Assembly: GCA_016866635.1 (NCBI GenBank)
Contig: VGLT01000019.1
Coordinates: forward strand, 1-11,228
Direction of reading: 5' to 3'
Length of the DNA: 11,228 nucleotides
Origin: Candidatus Uhrbacteria bacterium
GTDB lineage: Bacteria; Patescibacteriota; Patescibacteriia; 2-12-FULL-60-25
Below, one piece after another: positions 1-6,528 of the stretch. The first letter of the stretch is position 1; each line of letters starts with the position of its first letter. Made by a program: the position numbers and the translations under genes. The notes beneath the pieces are model-generated. The model searched no databases. It saw only the letters and a list, made by a program, of their open reading frames with translations, and was not told where the DNA came from.

Positions 1-1
1 T

Positions 2-352
2 CGCCATTGGTTCTTATCGCTTCTTCCATTATATGATGATGGAATTGGAGCGACGTTGTGGGAGGCAAATGAGGACATTTGGTCGCGCCACCCAAAGGCA
101 ACTCCATGGATGGTAAATCATGACATAGGTTTTTTACCCACGATCAACTTTATTCCAATGTTTTCCTGGTTAGAATCATTTGCCCGCGCCATGCAACAAA
201 AACGTTTTCCTGCATCGATCAGATCTCTCATGAATCAAGACACGCGCGTGGTCGTCGATGATCATGTGTTGAAATTTCATGTCGAAGATGGGAGGGAAAG
301 AGTTCGTAGCAAGTATCAAGTAGCATGTAGCAAGTATGGAATTGATCCGTGA
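2..352 (+). CDS. 3' end of an unrecognised protein gene (partial)
   Basis: The frame is open from the first bases of the window and stops at TGA 350-352, so this is the C-terminal part (about 116 residues visible) of a longer gene that starts upstream. A TTG at 56 could be read as a start, but the frame continues upstream without a stop and a truncated gene is the simpler reading. The fragment is soluble-looking, rich in Trp, Phe and Asp, with no membrane segment and no motif I recognise. The last residues (SKYQVACSKY) are encoded by the 7-base tandem repeat at 306-340, so the true C-terminus looks altered or extended by that repeat. The stop lies 17 bases inside the next gene. Because the next gene is O-antigen-ligase-like, a role in surface glycan synthesis is possible, but nothing in the fragment shows it. 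Confidence 0.6.
   Translation, partial: RHWFLSLLPLYDDGIGATLWEANEDIWSRHPKATPWMVNHDIGFLPTINFIPMFSWLESFARAMQQKRFPASIRSLMNQDTRVVVDDHVLKFHVEDGRERVRSKYQVACSKYGIDP
306..340 (+). repeat. Tandem repeat, period 7, unit GTAGCAA (5 units)
   Basis: Five consecutive 7-base units begin with GTA (consensus GTAGCAA, with variants GTATCAA and GTAGCAT, and a degenerate last unit). The array spans the 3' end of the upstream gene and supplies the ATG (336-338) of the next gene. The same unit occurs in reverse complement at 1432-1459. Confidence 0.8.
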
Positions 353-1583
353 GATCGCTTGGCGCATTTCGATCATCTTGCTTCCATGGCAGACACGTTT
401 TTTTATTGAAGGCCCGCTCGTCAACGGTTTTCCGTGGGAGCACGGGAGACTCTCTTTTTATGCTTCATGGATTCCGATGTTGATAACGGTTTTTTTTGTT
501 TGCTTACAACGGGTCCTGCCGCGTCGGCACCCCGATGCTCGCTTCGGGGAAGCTCAACAGTCGGGGTCCCCGTCTGTGCGTCATCCGTTGTGCGCAGGAT
601 TCATTATGGTTGTTATCGTTTCTTTATTTACCACGAACCATCGAGCAACCCTCCAATGGTGGGCTCAAGTGGTGATTCTGTTTGCTTTCTTTTGGTCGTT
701 GTATCAGTTGAAGATCGACCGAAACACATTCATTAAATGGTTTCTCATCTCTCTCATTCCTCATGCATGTTTAGGTATTTGGCAATACGTCGCTCAATTC
801 GTCCACGGAACAAAATGGTTGGGCATGGCAACCCAAGACCCCATCACCAAAGGCGTATCTGTTATGGAGATCGCTGGTCGACGCATCCTTCGCGCCTACG
901 GCGGCTTTCCTCATCCAAATATTTTTGGTGGCTGGTTGGCAGTGGCCCTTACCCTCTCCGTACGAAGGAGAGGGCAGGGTGAGGTGGTCTTGAGCTGGCT
1001 CAGCATTTTTCTTTTCTCTACCGCTTTATTCTTCACCTACTCCCGTAGCGCCTGGATCGCGACACTGGTCGGTCTGATGTTGATTTTTATCATCGAGCGC
1101 AAGCAATGGCGGAGATTGATTCCAGCCGGTTTTATCTTTTGTATTATGTTTGGTGGTTTATTTTTCTGGCAAAAAGATGTCGTTTTATCGCGTGTCCAAA
1201 TTGAGCAACACCTCGAAACCAAATCCATTAGTGAACGCCAAATCGGTTTGCGAGATGGCCTCGCTCTCTTTCAACAACACCCCCTCGTCGGCGTTGGCCC
1301 CGGCGCAACCATGCTCGCTATCCATCCACATAATATTTTTCTTCTAGCGCTGGTCGAATTCGGCTCGATCGGTATGCTCGGTCTTATTCTATTGCTCTAT
1401 ACTTTTTTTTGTCGTCTTGACCGCTCCCACCTTGCTACGTGCTACGTGCTACTTGCTACGCTATTCCCGATCGTCCTCCTCGATCACTACCTCTGGTCCT
1501 ATTGGAGCGGGCTGTGCTTGTTTGCGTTTGTGGGATATATTCTATACATATGCCCTACAACCCAAGCATCCAACAGGGAGTAA
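336..1583 (+). CDS. O-antigen ligase / polymerase-like membrane protein (Wzy_C/WaaL type)
   Basis: A 415-residue polytopic inner-membrane protein. I assign it to the O-antigen ligase/polymerase superfamily, which transfers or polymerises lipid-linked glycans on the outer face of the membrane. The signs are an N-terminal hydrophobic segment ending in LLPWQTR, many hydrophobic helices, a FTYSRSAW segment near residue 230, and the Wzy_C-type HPHNIFLLALVEFGSIGMLG stretch near residue 330, with DHYLWSYW before the last helix. The large extracellular loop with arginines lies before HPHN. The ATG at 336 fits the usual short lead-in to the LPWQTR motif. It has no Shine-Dalgarno sequence and overlaps the previous gene by 17 bases. 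Cytoplasmic loops are encoded in part by palindromes (530-577, 946-979) and by a 7-base tandem repeat (1432-1459), giving unusual residues such as RRRGQGE and LATCYVLLAT. The exact substrate cannot be told from sequence. Confidence 0.85.
   Translation: MELIREIAWRISIILLPWQTRFFIEGPLVNGFPWEHGRLSFYASWIPMLITVFFVCLQRVLPRRHPDARFGEAQQSGSPSVRHPLCAGFIMVVIVSLFTTNHRATLQWWAQVVILFAFFWSLYQLKIDRNTFIKWFLISLIPHACLGIWQYVAQFVHGTKWLGMATQDPITKGVSVMEIAGRRILRAYGGFPHPNIFGGWLAVALTLSVRRRGQGEVVLSWLSIFLFSTALFFTYSRSAWIATLVGLMLIFIIERKQWRRLIPAGFIFCIMFGGLFFWQKDVVLSRVQIEQHLETKSISERQIGLRDGLALFQQHPLVGVGPGATMLAIHPHNIFLLALVEFGSIGMLGLILLLYTFFCRLDRSHLATCYVLLATLFPIVLLDHYLWSYWSGLCLFAFVGYILYICPTTQASNRE
530..577. repeat. Two palindromes inside the O-antigen-ligase-like gene
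   Basis: CCCCGA (530-535) pairs with TCGGGG (544-549) around an 8-base loop. An inverted repeat follows: ACAG (557-560) and CGGGG (562-566) mirrored by CCCCG (568-572) and CTGT (574-577) around a single central T. The stretch is much more GC-rich than its surroundings and encodes a hydrophilic, probably cytoplasmic loop. Confidence 0.6.
946..979. repeat. REP-like palindrome inside the O-antigen-ligase-like gene
   Basis: CCCTCTCC (952-959) is a perfect inverted match of GGAGAGGG (967-974) around the 7-base loop 960-966, and an outer CCCT/AGGG pair (946-949 with 976-979) extends the stem. It resembles REP-type extragenic palindromes but is read in frame here, giving SVRRRGQGE between two hydrophobic helices. 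Confidence 0.65.
1432..1459 (-). repeat. Tandem repeat, period 7, reverse complement of the GTAGCAA array (4 units)
   Basis: Four units of TTGCTAC/GTGCTAC. Read on the minus strand they are GTAGCAA or GTAGCAC, the same family as 306-340. Over 28 bases the two arrays match at about 25 positions in inverted orientation. The array lies inside the coding sequence and encodes LATCYVLLAT, just before the last membrane segment. Confidence 0.8.
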
Positions 1584-1658
1584 ATGAGATACTGTGTGGA
1601 TCAGCCTGACCCAAAAATTGAATCATCGCGAGGATCTTTAGTAGCGCTGAGATTCAAG

Positions 1659-1692
1659 AAACACCCGGTCTTGACAAAAGGGCCGGGTGTTT
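1659..1692 (+). terminator. Stem-loop between the O-antigen-ligase-like gene and groES; possible terminator
   Basis: AAACACCCGG (1659-1668) pairs perfectly with CCGGGTGTTT (1683-1692) around a 14-base loop. Only three Ts end the second arm, so termination would be weak. A second, weaker stem (TTGAATC 1618-1624 with GATTCAA 1651-1657) lies just upstream. The loop contains a TTGACA, so this element may be part of the groESL control region rather than a terminator. Confidence 0.45.
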
Positions 1693-1718
1693 GGCAATCT
1701 ATTGGCCTGAGTGCTAAT
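1671..1718 (+). promoter_or_regulatory. Candidate groESL promoter region
   Basis: Two readings fit. One has TTGACA (1671-1676) as a perfect -35 with only a weak -10 (GGCAAT, 1693-1698, 16-base spacer). The other has TTGGCA (1691-1696) and GCTAAT (1713-1718) with a 16-base spacer, where -35 and -10 coincide with the two halves of the CIRCE operator. Either way HrcA bound to CIRCE would block transcription. A mapped transcript start would decide between them. Confidence 0.4.
1691..1717 (+). promoter_or_regulatory. CIRCE operator (HrcA binding site)
   Basis: The right half GAGTGCTAA (1709-1717) is a perfect match to the CIRCE consensus. Exactly nine bases upstream lies TTGGCAATC (1691-1699), which matches 7 of 9 positions of the left half TTAGCACTC. 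The element sits 22 bases upstream of the groES start, its classic place. It implies repression by HrcA and heat-shock induction. The hrcA gene itself is not in the window. Confidence 0.85.
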
Positions 1719-1738
1719 TCTAACTAGTCCCTACGTCT

Positions 1739-2029
1739 ATGAACCTACGTCCATTGGGAGATCGTGTGATTGTCAAACCGGTAAGCAAGGAGGAGATTAC
1801 AAAGAGCGGTATCATCATTCCGGGTACGGCGGATAAGGAGCGTCCAGAACAGGGAGAGATTATTGCCGTTGGTCCAGGAAAAATGTTGGACAACGGATCT
1901 CGTGCCGTGATGAATGTAAAAGTCGGTGACAAGGTTGTGTTTAAAAAATATTCTCCTGATGAAGTCAAAATCGATGATGTCGAATATCTGGTTCTTTCAG
2001 AGTCCGATATTATGGCAGTGATCGAATAA
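1739..2029 (+). CDS. groES: Co-chaperonin GroES (Hsp10)
   Basis: A 96-residue protein of normal family length that forms the heptameric lid of the GroEL folding chamber in the cytoplasm. It starts with the family signature (NLRPLGDRVIVKP), followed by the mobile-loop region with the hydrophobic tripeptide in SGIIIPGTA that contacts GroEL, then GEIIAVGPGK, GDKVVFKKY and the closing ILSESDIMAVIE-type strand (here LVLSESDIMAVIE). The ATG at 1739 places the signature at residue 2. No Shine-Dalgarno sequence precedes it. It is followed after 50 bases by groEL, and the CIRCE element upstream indicates HrcA control of the pair. Confidence 0.97.
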   Translation: MNLRPLGDRVIVKPVSKEEITKSGIIIPGTADKERPEQGEIIAVGPGKMLDNGSRAVMNVKVGDKVVFKKYSPDEVKIDDVEYLVLSESDIMAVIE

Positions 2030-2036
2030 AATAATA

Positions 2037-2071
2037 GTAACCAGTAACCCGTAACTCGTAACTCGTAATAA
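2037..2071 (+). repeat. Tandem repeat, period 7, unit GTAACTC (5 units), groES-groEL spacer
   Basis: Five 7-base units, all beginning GTAA (GTAACCA, GTAACCC, GTAACTC twice, GTAATAA), fill most of the 50-base spacer and end 8 bases before the groEL start codon. No Shine-Dalgarno sequence is left in the spacer. Confidence 0.8.
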
Positions 2072-2079
2072 AACAAACT

Positions 2080-3720
2080 ATGTCAAAGGTCATCGTCTTT
2101 AATGAAGAGGCAAGACAGGCGCTCAAGCGCGGGGTGGATAAATTGGCGAATGCAGTTAAAGTGACTTTGGGTCCAAAAGGACGCAATGTAGTGATTGATC
2201 ATGGATATGGATCGCCAACGATTACAAAAGACGGGGTGACGGTTGCAAAGGAAGTTGAACTTGAAGACAAGCAAGAAAACATCGGTGCAGAGTTGGTGAA
2301 AGAAGTTGCATCTAAAACAAATGATGTGGCGGGAGATGGGACGACAACAGCAACCGTACTGGCTCAAGCCATGATTGCAGAAGGGTTAAAAAACATTACC
2401 GCCGGTGCCAACCCACTCGCAGTGAAGCGTGGCATGGAAAAAGCTTTGGACGCCGTGGTCAAAGAGCTAAAAGAGAAGATCGCTCAACCGGTCACCGGTG
2501 ACAAAATTGAGCATGTGGCCTCCATCAGCGCCAACGATCGTGAGATTGGAAAGATTATCGCGTCCGCCGTACATGAGATGGGTCGCGACGGCGTGATCAC
2601 GGTGGAAGAGTCACAATCTTTTGGTGTGGAAATGGAGGTAGTGAAGGGGATGCGTATTGATAAAGGATATACCTCTCCGTACATGGTGACCAACCAGGAT
2701 CGTATGGAGGCGGAATATTCGGATGCACCGATTCTTGTCACGGATAAAAAGATTTCTTCCGTTCAGGATTTGTTGCCTGTTTTGGAAAAAGTGTTGAAAG
2801 CAGGCAAGAAGGAATTAGTGATCATTGCAGATGATGTGGATGGAGAAGCCCAAGCGACATTGGTCGTGAACAAATTGCGCGGAATCTTTCATGCGCTTGC
2901 GTTGAAAGCTCCCGGGTTTGGCGATCGTCGTAAAGAGATGTTGCAAGACATCGCGATTGTGACAGGCGCAACATTTGTGACCGAAGATTTGGGACGCAAG
3001 CTCGATTCCATCGAATTAGCTGATTTGGGTTCGGCACGAAAAGTGATTGCAACCAAAGATACAACGACGTTTGTTGATGGCAAGGGCGATAAAGCGCAGA
3101 TCGAAGCGCGGGCACATGCGATCAAGAAGCAGCTGGAAACGACGGACTCACAGTTTGATCGTGAAAAATTACAAGAACGTTTGGCCAAATTAGTTGGTGG
3201 CGTTGGTGTGATTAAGGTTGGGGCCGCAACCGAAGTTGAAATGAAAGAAAAAAAGCACCGTATTGAAGACGCAATTGCTGCAACCAAAGCAGCGGTGGAA
3301 GAGGGGATTGTCCCTGGAGGTGGAGTTGCTCTGCTGCGTGCGGTGTCGGCTTTATCAAGCATGGATGCCAAGGGCGATGAGGTGACAGGGGTTGCGATCG
3401 TGAAAAAGGCTTTGGAAGCGCCAGTACGCGTGATTGCAGAGAATGCAGGTAAGGATGGGGCGGTTGTGGCAGAAGAGGTTAAGAAGCGTTCAGGGGCAGA
3501 AGGCTACAATGCAGAAACAGATGTGTACGAGGATATGGTGAAAGCGGGGATCATTGATCCGGCCAAAGTAACACGTTCTGCTTTGCAAAATGCCACCAGT
3601 ATCGCGGCACTCTTCCTCACGACGGAATGTGTCATTTCTGAGAAGCCAAAGAAAGAGGAACCGGCTGATGCGCATGGCCACGGAGGGATGGGTGGCATGG
3701 GTAGTGGGATGGGATTTTAA
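2080..3720 (+). CDS. groEL: Chaperonin GroEL (Hsp60)
   Basis: A 546-residue protein of normal length. It forms the double-ring ATP-driven folding chamber that works with GroES. The equatorial ATP site is visible: LGPKGRNVVID near residue 31, TKDGVTVAKE, and AGDGTTTATVLA with the catalytic Asp near residue 86. The apical domain follows (SPYMVTNQDRMEAEY, KAPGFGDRRK). GGVGVIKVGAATEVEMKEKKHRIEDA and the equatorial VEEGIVPGGGVALLRA come next. The C-terminus is the typical flexible Gly-Met-rich tail (GGMGGMGSGMGF). Codons are well adapted and no residue looks out of place. It is second in the groES-groEL unit under CIRCE control and is closed by a strong terminator. Confidence 0.98.
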   Translation: MSKVIVFNEEARQALKRGVDKLANAVKVTLGPKGRNVVIDHGYGSPTITKDGVTVAKEVELEDKQENIGAELVKEVASKTNDVAGDGTTTATVLAQAMIAEGLKNITAGANPLAVKRGMEKALDAVVKELKEKIAQPVTGDKIEHVASISANDREIGKIIASAVHEMGRDGVITVEESQSFGVEMEVVKGMRIDKGYTSPYMVTNQDRMEAEYSDAPILVTDKKISSVQDLLPVLEKVLKAGKKELVIIADDVDGEAQATLVVNKLRGIFHALALKAPGFGDRRKEMLQDIAIVTGATFVTEDLGRKLDSIELADLGSARKVIATKDTTTFVDGKGDKAQIEARAHAIKKQLETTDSQFDREKLQERLAKLVGGVGVIKVGAATEVEMKEKKHRIEDAIAATKAAVEEGIVPGGGVALLRAVSALSSMDAKGDEVTGVAIVKKALEAPVRVIAENAGKDGAVVAEEVKKRSGAEGYNAETDVYEDMVKAGIIDPAKVTRSALQNATSIAALFLTTECVISEKPKKEEPADAHGHGGMGGMGSGMGF

Positions 3721-3721
3721 G

Positions 3722-3749
3722 AAAAAGACGACCTGCGGGTCGTCTTTTC
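3722..3749 (+). terminator. Intrinsic terminator after groEL
   Basis: AAAAGACGACC (3723-3733) and GGTCGTCTTTT (3738-3748) form a perfect 11-base-pair stem with a TGCG loop, starting 2 bases after the groEL stop. The T-run is inside the second arm, so the element is A/T-symmetric. Confidence 0.88.
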
Positions 3750-3780
3750 AAATACAGCAAAATACATTAAGCTCTAGTGC

Positions 3781-4887
3781 ATGTTGCATGAGCTCGTAGA
3801 GCGGATCGATGCCTTGCGGACCAAGATTCAAGAAGCTTGGGAGGTTTTAAAATTGGATGAAGTAAAGAAGGAGATTGCCGTTTTGGAACAGGAGGCTTTG
3901 GCGGCGGATTTTTGGTCTGATCCGGAGCGGGCTAAGCGTGAAAGTCAGAAGTTGGCAGATCTGCGAAAGGAGCATGACCGCTGGCAGGATTTGCGTATGA
4001 GACTGCTTGAGTTGGAGGAAGTAACGAGATTAGCGATGGAAGACAAGGATGCATCAATGAATCAAGAATTGGATCAAAAGCTTGAGGCAATGGAGAAGCA
4101 ATATATGGAGCTAGAGTTCTCGCTCCTTTTCTCTGGCTCACATGATGGGAGCAATGCGATTGTCGCGATTCACGCCGGAGCCGGAGGAACGGACGCACAG
4201 GATTGGGCCGAGATGTTGTTACGCATGGTGTTTCGGTATGCCGAGAAAAAAGGATGGAGTGTTCAATTGCTGGATGAGTCACGAGGAGGAGAAGCGGGAA
4301 TAAAATCCGCGACCTTTATGGTGAGAGGTCGATATGCGTACGGTCACTTGAAAGGGGAGCACGGCGTGCATCGACTTGTCCGCCAATCACCATTTAATGC
4401 AGATGCGCTTCGCCAAACCTCATTTGCGCTGATTGAGGTGGTCCCAGAAATTGATGAAGATGTAGACATGCACATTGATGCAAAAGATTTGCGCATTGAT
4501 ACCTTTATGAGCGGGGGAAAAGGTGGACAATCAGTCAATACCACGTATTCCGCGGTACGTATCGTCCACGTGCCAACCAAGATCACCGTTTCCTGTCAGA
4601 ACGAGCGATCACAGACACAGAATAAAGAGATGGCGATGAAGATTTTGAAGGCGAAGCTGTTGAAGCTCAAAGAAGAGGAATTGGAAAAGGAAAAGCAGAA
4701 ATTACGGGGGGAATATCAAAGTGCGGAGTGGGGGAATCAGATCAGATCGTACGTCCTGCATCCATATCATATGGTAAAAGATCACCGGACAGATGTAGAA
4801 ACGGCAGATACGGATGCGGTCCTGGATGGAGACCTGGATCGATTCATTGAGGGATATTTAAGATGGAATGCTCGTCATGAAACATAA
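3781..4887 (+). CDS. prfB: Peptide chain release factor 2
   Basis: A 368-residue class I release factor that recognises UGA and UAA and releases the finished peptide on the ribosome. The N-terminal coiled region (residues 1-110) is followed by the codon-recognition domain with the RF2-specific SPF tripeptide at 203-205, and the catalytic GGQ at 248-250 in SGGKGGQSVNTTYSAVR. The positions agree with the family to within two residues. The SPF motif rules out RF1. The N-terminal region is full length and read in one frame, so the +1 programmed frameshift (in-frame UGA near codon 25) that autoregulates many prfB genes is absent. No Shine-Dalgarno sequence precedes the ATG. The gene overlaps the next one and begins the translation-quality cluster. 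Confidence 0.96.
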   Translation: MLHELVERIDALRTKIQEAWEVLKLDEVKKEIAVLEQEALAADFWSDPERAKRESQKLADLRKEHDRWQDLRMRLLELEEVTRLAMEDKDASMNQELDQKLEAMEKQYMELEFSLLFSGSHDGSNAIVAIHAGAGGTDAQDWAEMLLRMVFRYAEKKGWSVQLLDESRGGEAGIKSATFMVRGRYAYGHLKGEHGVHRLVRQSPFNADALRQTSFALIEVVPEIDEDVDMHIDAKDLRIDTFMSGGKGGQSVNTTYSAVRIVHVPTKITVSCQNERSQTQNKEMAMKILKAKLLKLKEEELEKEKQKLRGEYQSAEWGNQIRSYVLHPYHMVKDHRTDVETADTDAVLDGDLDRFIEGYLRWNARHET

Positions 4888-5428
4888 TCAAATAAAATCA
4901 GCGATAGAATTTCTACAGCAAGGCAAGGTTATCGCATTCCCAACAGAGACCGTATATGGACTTGGCTGTGATCCGCGAGATGCGAAAGCGGTAAAACAAA
5001 TCGTGAGATTAAAAGGACGACCAAAGGATAAATCTTTGTTGCTCGTTGCATCCTCGTTTGCGCAGGTGAGAGAAGTCGCCGTTTTACGTGGCCCTGCTTT
5101 GACATTGGCAAAAAAATATTGGCCTGGGCCTCTGAGTCTGATTTTGCCAGCCAAACATAAAAAGGGAACCGTTGGGATTCGTATCTCTTCGTCACCTATT
5201 GTTCAAAAACTCACACGAGGATTTGGTTTTCCTATTATCGCTACTTCCGCTAATCGATCCGGAGAGGAGCCAGCACGTTCCACAGAAGAGGTGTTAAAAA
5301 TTTTTGGTAAAAGAATCCCTTTTGTGATCAATGGCGGTAAGCTCATTAAACGAAAGAGCTCAACGTTGGTTCGATGCCACGATGACGGAACGATCGAGAT
5401 CCGGCGCCAAGGCGCGATTAGGCTATGA
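4877..5428 (+). CDS. tsaC: L-threonylcarbamoyladenylate synthase (TsaC/YwlC/Sua5 family)
   Basis: It makes threonylcarbamoyl-AMP from threonine, bicarbonate and ATP, the first step of t6A37 modification of ANN-decoding tRNAs, in the cytoplasm. The YrdC fold is clear: GKVIAFPTETVYGLG near the N-terminus, LKGRPKDKSLLL (substrate/ATP-binding KxR...K pattern), YWPGPLSLILP, VGIRIS, and the SANRSGEEPA nucleotide-site motif. The C-terminal region is short, so this is the TsaC form without the Sua5 domain. I start at ATG 4877 because MKHNQIKSAIEFLQQGK gives the usual lead-in. An ATG at 4868 in the same frame adds only MLV. The gene overlaps prfB by 11 bases (or 20), and its stop overlaps the rsmA start as ATGA, which suggests translational coupling. 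Confidence 0.93.
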   Translation: MKHNQIKSAIEFLQQGKVIAFPTETVYGLGCDPRDAKAVKQIVRLKGRPKDKSLLLVASSFAQVREVAVLRGPALTLAKKYWPGPLSLILPAKHKKGTVGIRISSSPIVQKLTRGFGFPIIATSANRSGEEPARSTEEVLKIFGKRIPFVINGGKLIKRKSSTLVRCHDDGTIEIRRQGAIRL

Positions 5429-6207
5429 AACCATCAGAGATCAAAGCGGCTCTTGCTTCCTTTGGCGGACGCCCAAACAAACGTTTGGGACAAAATTTTT
5501 TGATTGATAAAAATATTTTGCAGACGATTGTCGAGACCGCAGACATTCAAAAAGAGGAGCGAGTGCTGGAGATTGGTCCTGGACTTGGGGTTTTAACACG
5601 TGAGCTGATCGATCGAGGGGCAATCGTAACGGCGATTGAACAGGATAGACATTTAGTCGAGTATCTAAAAAAATTATCCGTGCCTGTTGTGCATGGCGAT
5701 GCGGCAAAATTAGACTGGATGGAATTCGTTGCTGGCCAATCGTGGAAATTAATAGCGAATCTTCCCTATAGTATCACCTCGCTCGCTCTCCGTAAGGCTC
5801 TTTGGTCAACCCACCCGCCGATAAAGCTCGTCGTGTTAGTTCAACGAGAGGTTGCAGAAAGAGTGATCGCAAAGGATGGAAAGACCTCTCTGCTTTCATT
5901 AATGGTCGGCCTTGCTAGTCATAAAGCGCGCATCATCAAACGTGTGCCTGCGGGCGCCTTTTATCCTCCGCCAAAGGTTGAATCTGCAATTTTAGAAATC
6001 ATTCCAAAACAGATCGACGCCCAGGCTGAACAGATAATGGCTCTGGCGAAAAAAGGGTTTGCACACCCGCGCAAACTGTTGTCTTCTAATCTTGGTTTGA
6101 CGGATGGATCCGTATTCGAGAAACTGGGTTTGAATCCTAAGGTTCGTGCAGAAGATTTGTCCGTCGATGCATGGATCAACCTATGCCAATGTTTCGTCCG
6201 GTCATAA
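5425..6207 (+). CDS. rsmA: 16S rRNA (adenine1518-N6/adenine1519-N6)-dimethyltransferase
   Basis: RsmA/KsgA uses S-adenosylmethionine to dimethylate two adjacent adenosines in the last helix of 16S rRNA late in small-subunit assembly. The 260 residues carry the full set of family motifs: KRLGQNFLID near residue 20, the SAM-binding VLEIGPGLGVLTREL, the acidic IEQDRHL, the HGDAAKLDW segment, the catalytic NLPYSITS, and the late GAFYPPPKVESAIL. The length is at the short end of the family because the C-terminal helical domain is compact. The start codon overlaps the tsaC stop by four bases (ATGA), so the two are very likely translated in a coupled way. The 3' end overlaps the start region of the next small gene. 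Confidence 0.96.
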   Translation: MKPSEIKAALASFGGRPNKRLGQNFLIDKNILQTIVETADIQKEERVLEIGPGLGVLTRELIDRGAIVTAIEQDRHLVEYLKKLSVPVVHGDAAKLDWMEFVAGQSWKLIANLPYSITSLALRKALWSTHPPIKLVVLVQREVAERVIAKDGKTSLLSLMVGLASHKARIIKRVPAGAFYPPPKVESAILEIIPKQIDAQAEQIMALAKKGFAHPRKLLSSNLGLTDGSVFEKLGLNPKVRAEDLSVDAWINLCQCFVRS

Positions 6208-6512
6208 AAAAACTTCCCGAACAAAGCAAACATATCATGACGCTCATCATCGTGGGCGGCATGATGGTCGCGTTTCTCCTCCTCTCGATCTATCAACGTC
6301 TTGATCGATCCGAGTTCAAATCCCTTTTACCGCCAGGAGCACTCACTCGTCATGAAATTACCGTAGAAGAACTGCCAAGTTTACAGCAAATAAACCCCTC
6401 ATTTTATTCACGTGCCAAAAGCGGAGACGTGGTCGCGACCTACCAAGACACCATCGTTTTGTATCGACCAGCGACGAATCAAATCCTTTCGAGCCGAGTG
6501 TTTCAGCCATGA
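6183..6512 (+). CDS. Small membrane-anchored protein, function unknown
   Basis: About 109 residues. After a short basic N-terminus there is one hydrophobic helix (MTLIIVGGMMVAFLLLSIY), then a soluble domain that should face outward. The C-terminal part reads NPSFYSRAKSGDVVATYQDTIVLYRPATNQILS. This FY-x-A-x-x-GD-x-V-x-x-Y...LYRP arrangement resembles, from memory, small anchored proteins common in Parcubacteria genomes, but I know no function for them. Starts at 6171, 6183 and 6189 are all in frame and none has a convincing Shine-Dalgarno sequence. 6183 is a compromise that keeps the overlap with rsmA short (25 bases). Position between rsmA and the repair nuclease is probably operon packing rather than functional linkage. 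Confidence 0.7.
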   Translation: MPMFRPVIKKLPEQSKHIMTLIIVGGMMVAFLLLSIYQRLDRSEFKSLLPPGALTRHEITVEELPSLQQINPSFYSRAKSGDVVATYQDTIVLYRPATNQILSSRVFQP

Positions 6513-6528
6513 GTGTTTTCCTGTTTCT

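Noticed and set aside
306..340. CRISPR array
   Set aside because: Units are 7 bases and contiguous with no spacers, and no cas genes are present. The same reasoning applies to the other tandem arrays.
336..1583. Ligase-like gene as a pseudogene because of the embedded repeats
   Set aside because: The frame is intact across all repeats, and the N-terminal LPWQTR, the central SRSAW, the HPHN segment and the late DHYLW motifs are all present in one frame.
2889..3371. 160-codon open frame antisense to groEL
   Set aside because: It lies fully inside the strongly supported groEL gene, its translation is low-complexity Ser/Ala-rich with no domain, and it follows from groEL codon usage.
6412..6528. 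GTG start extending the EndoQ-like protein by 39 residues
   Set aside because: The extension overlaps the previous gene in another frame, shows no resemblance to the family, and would move the DFHLHS metal motif away from its usual N-terminal place.
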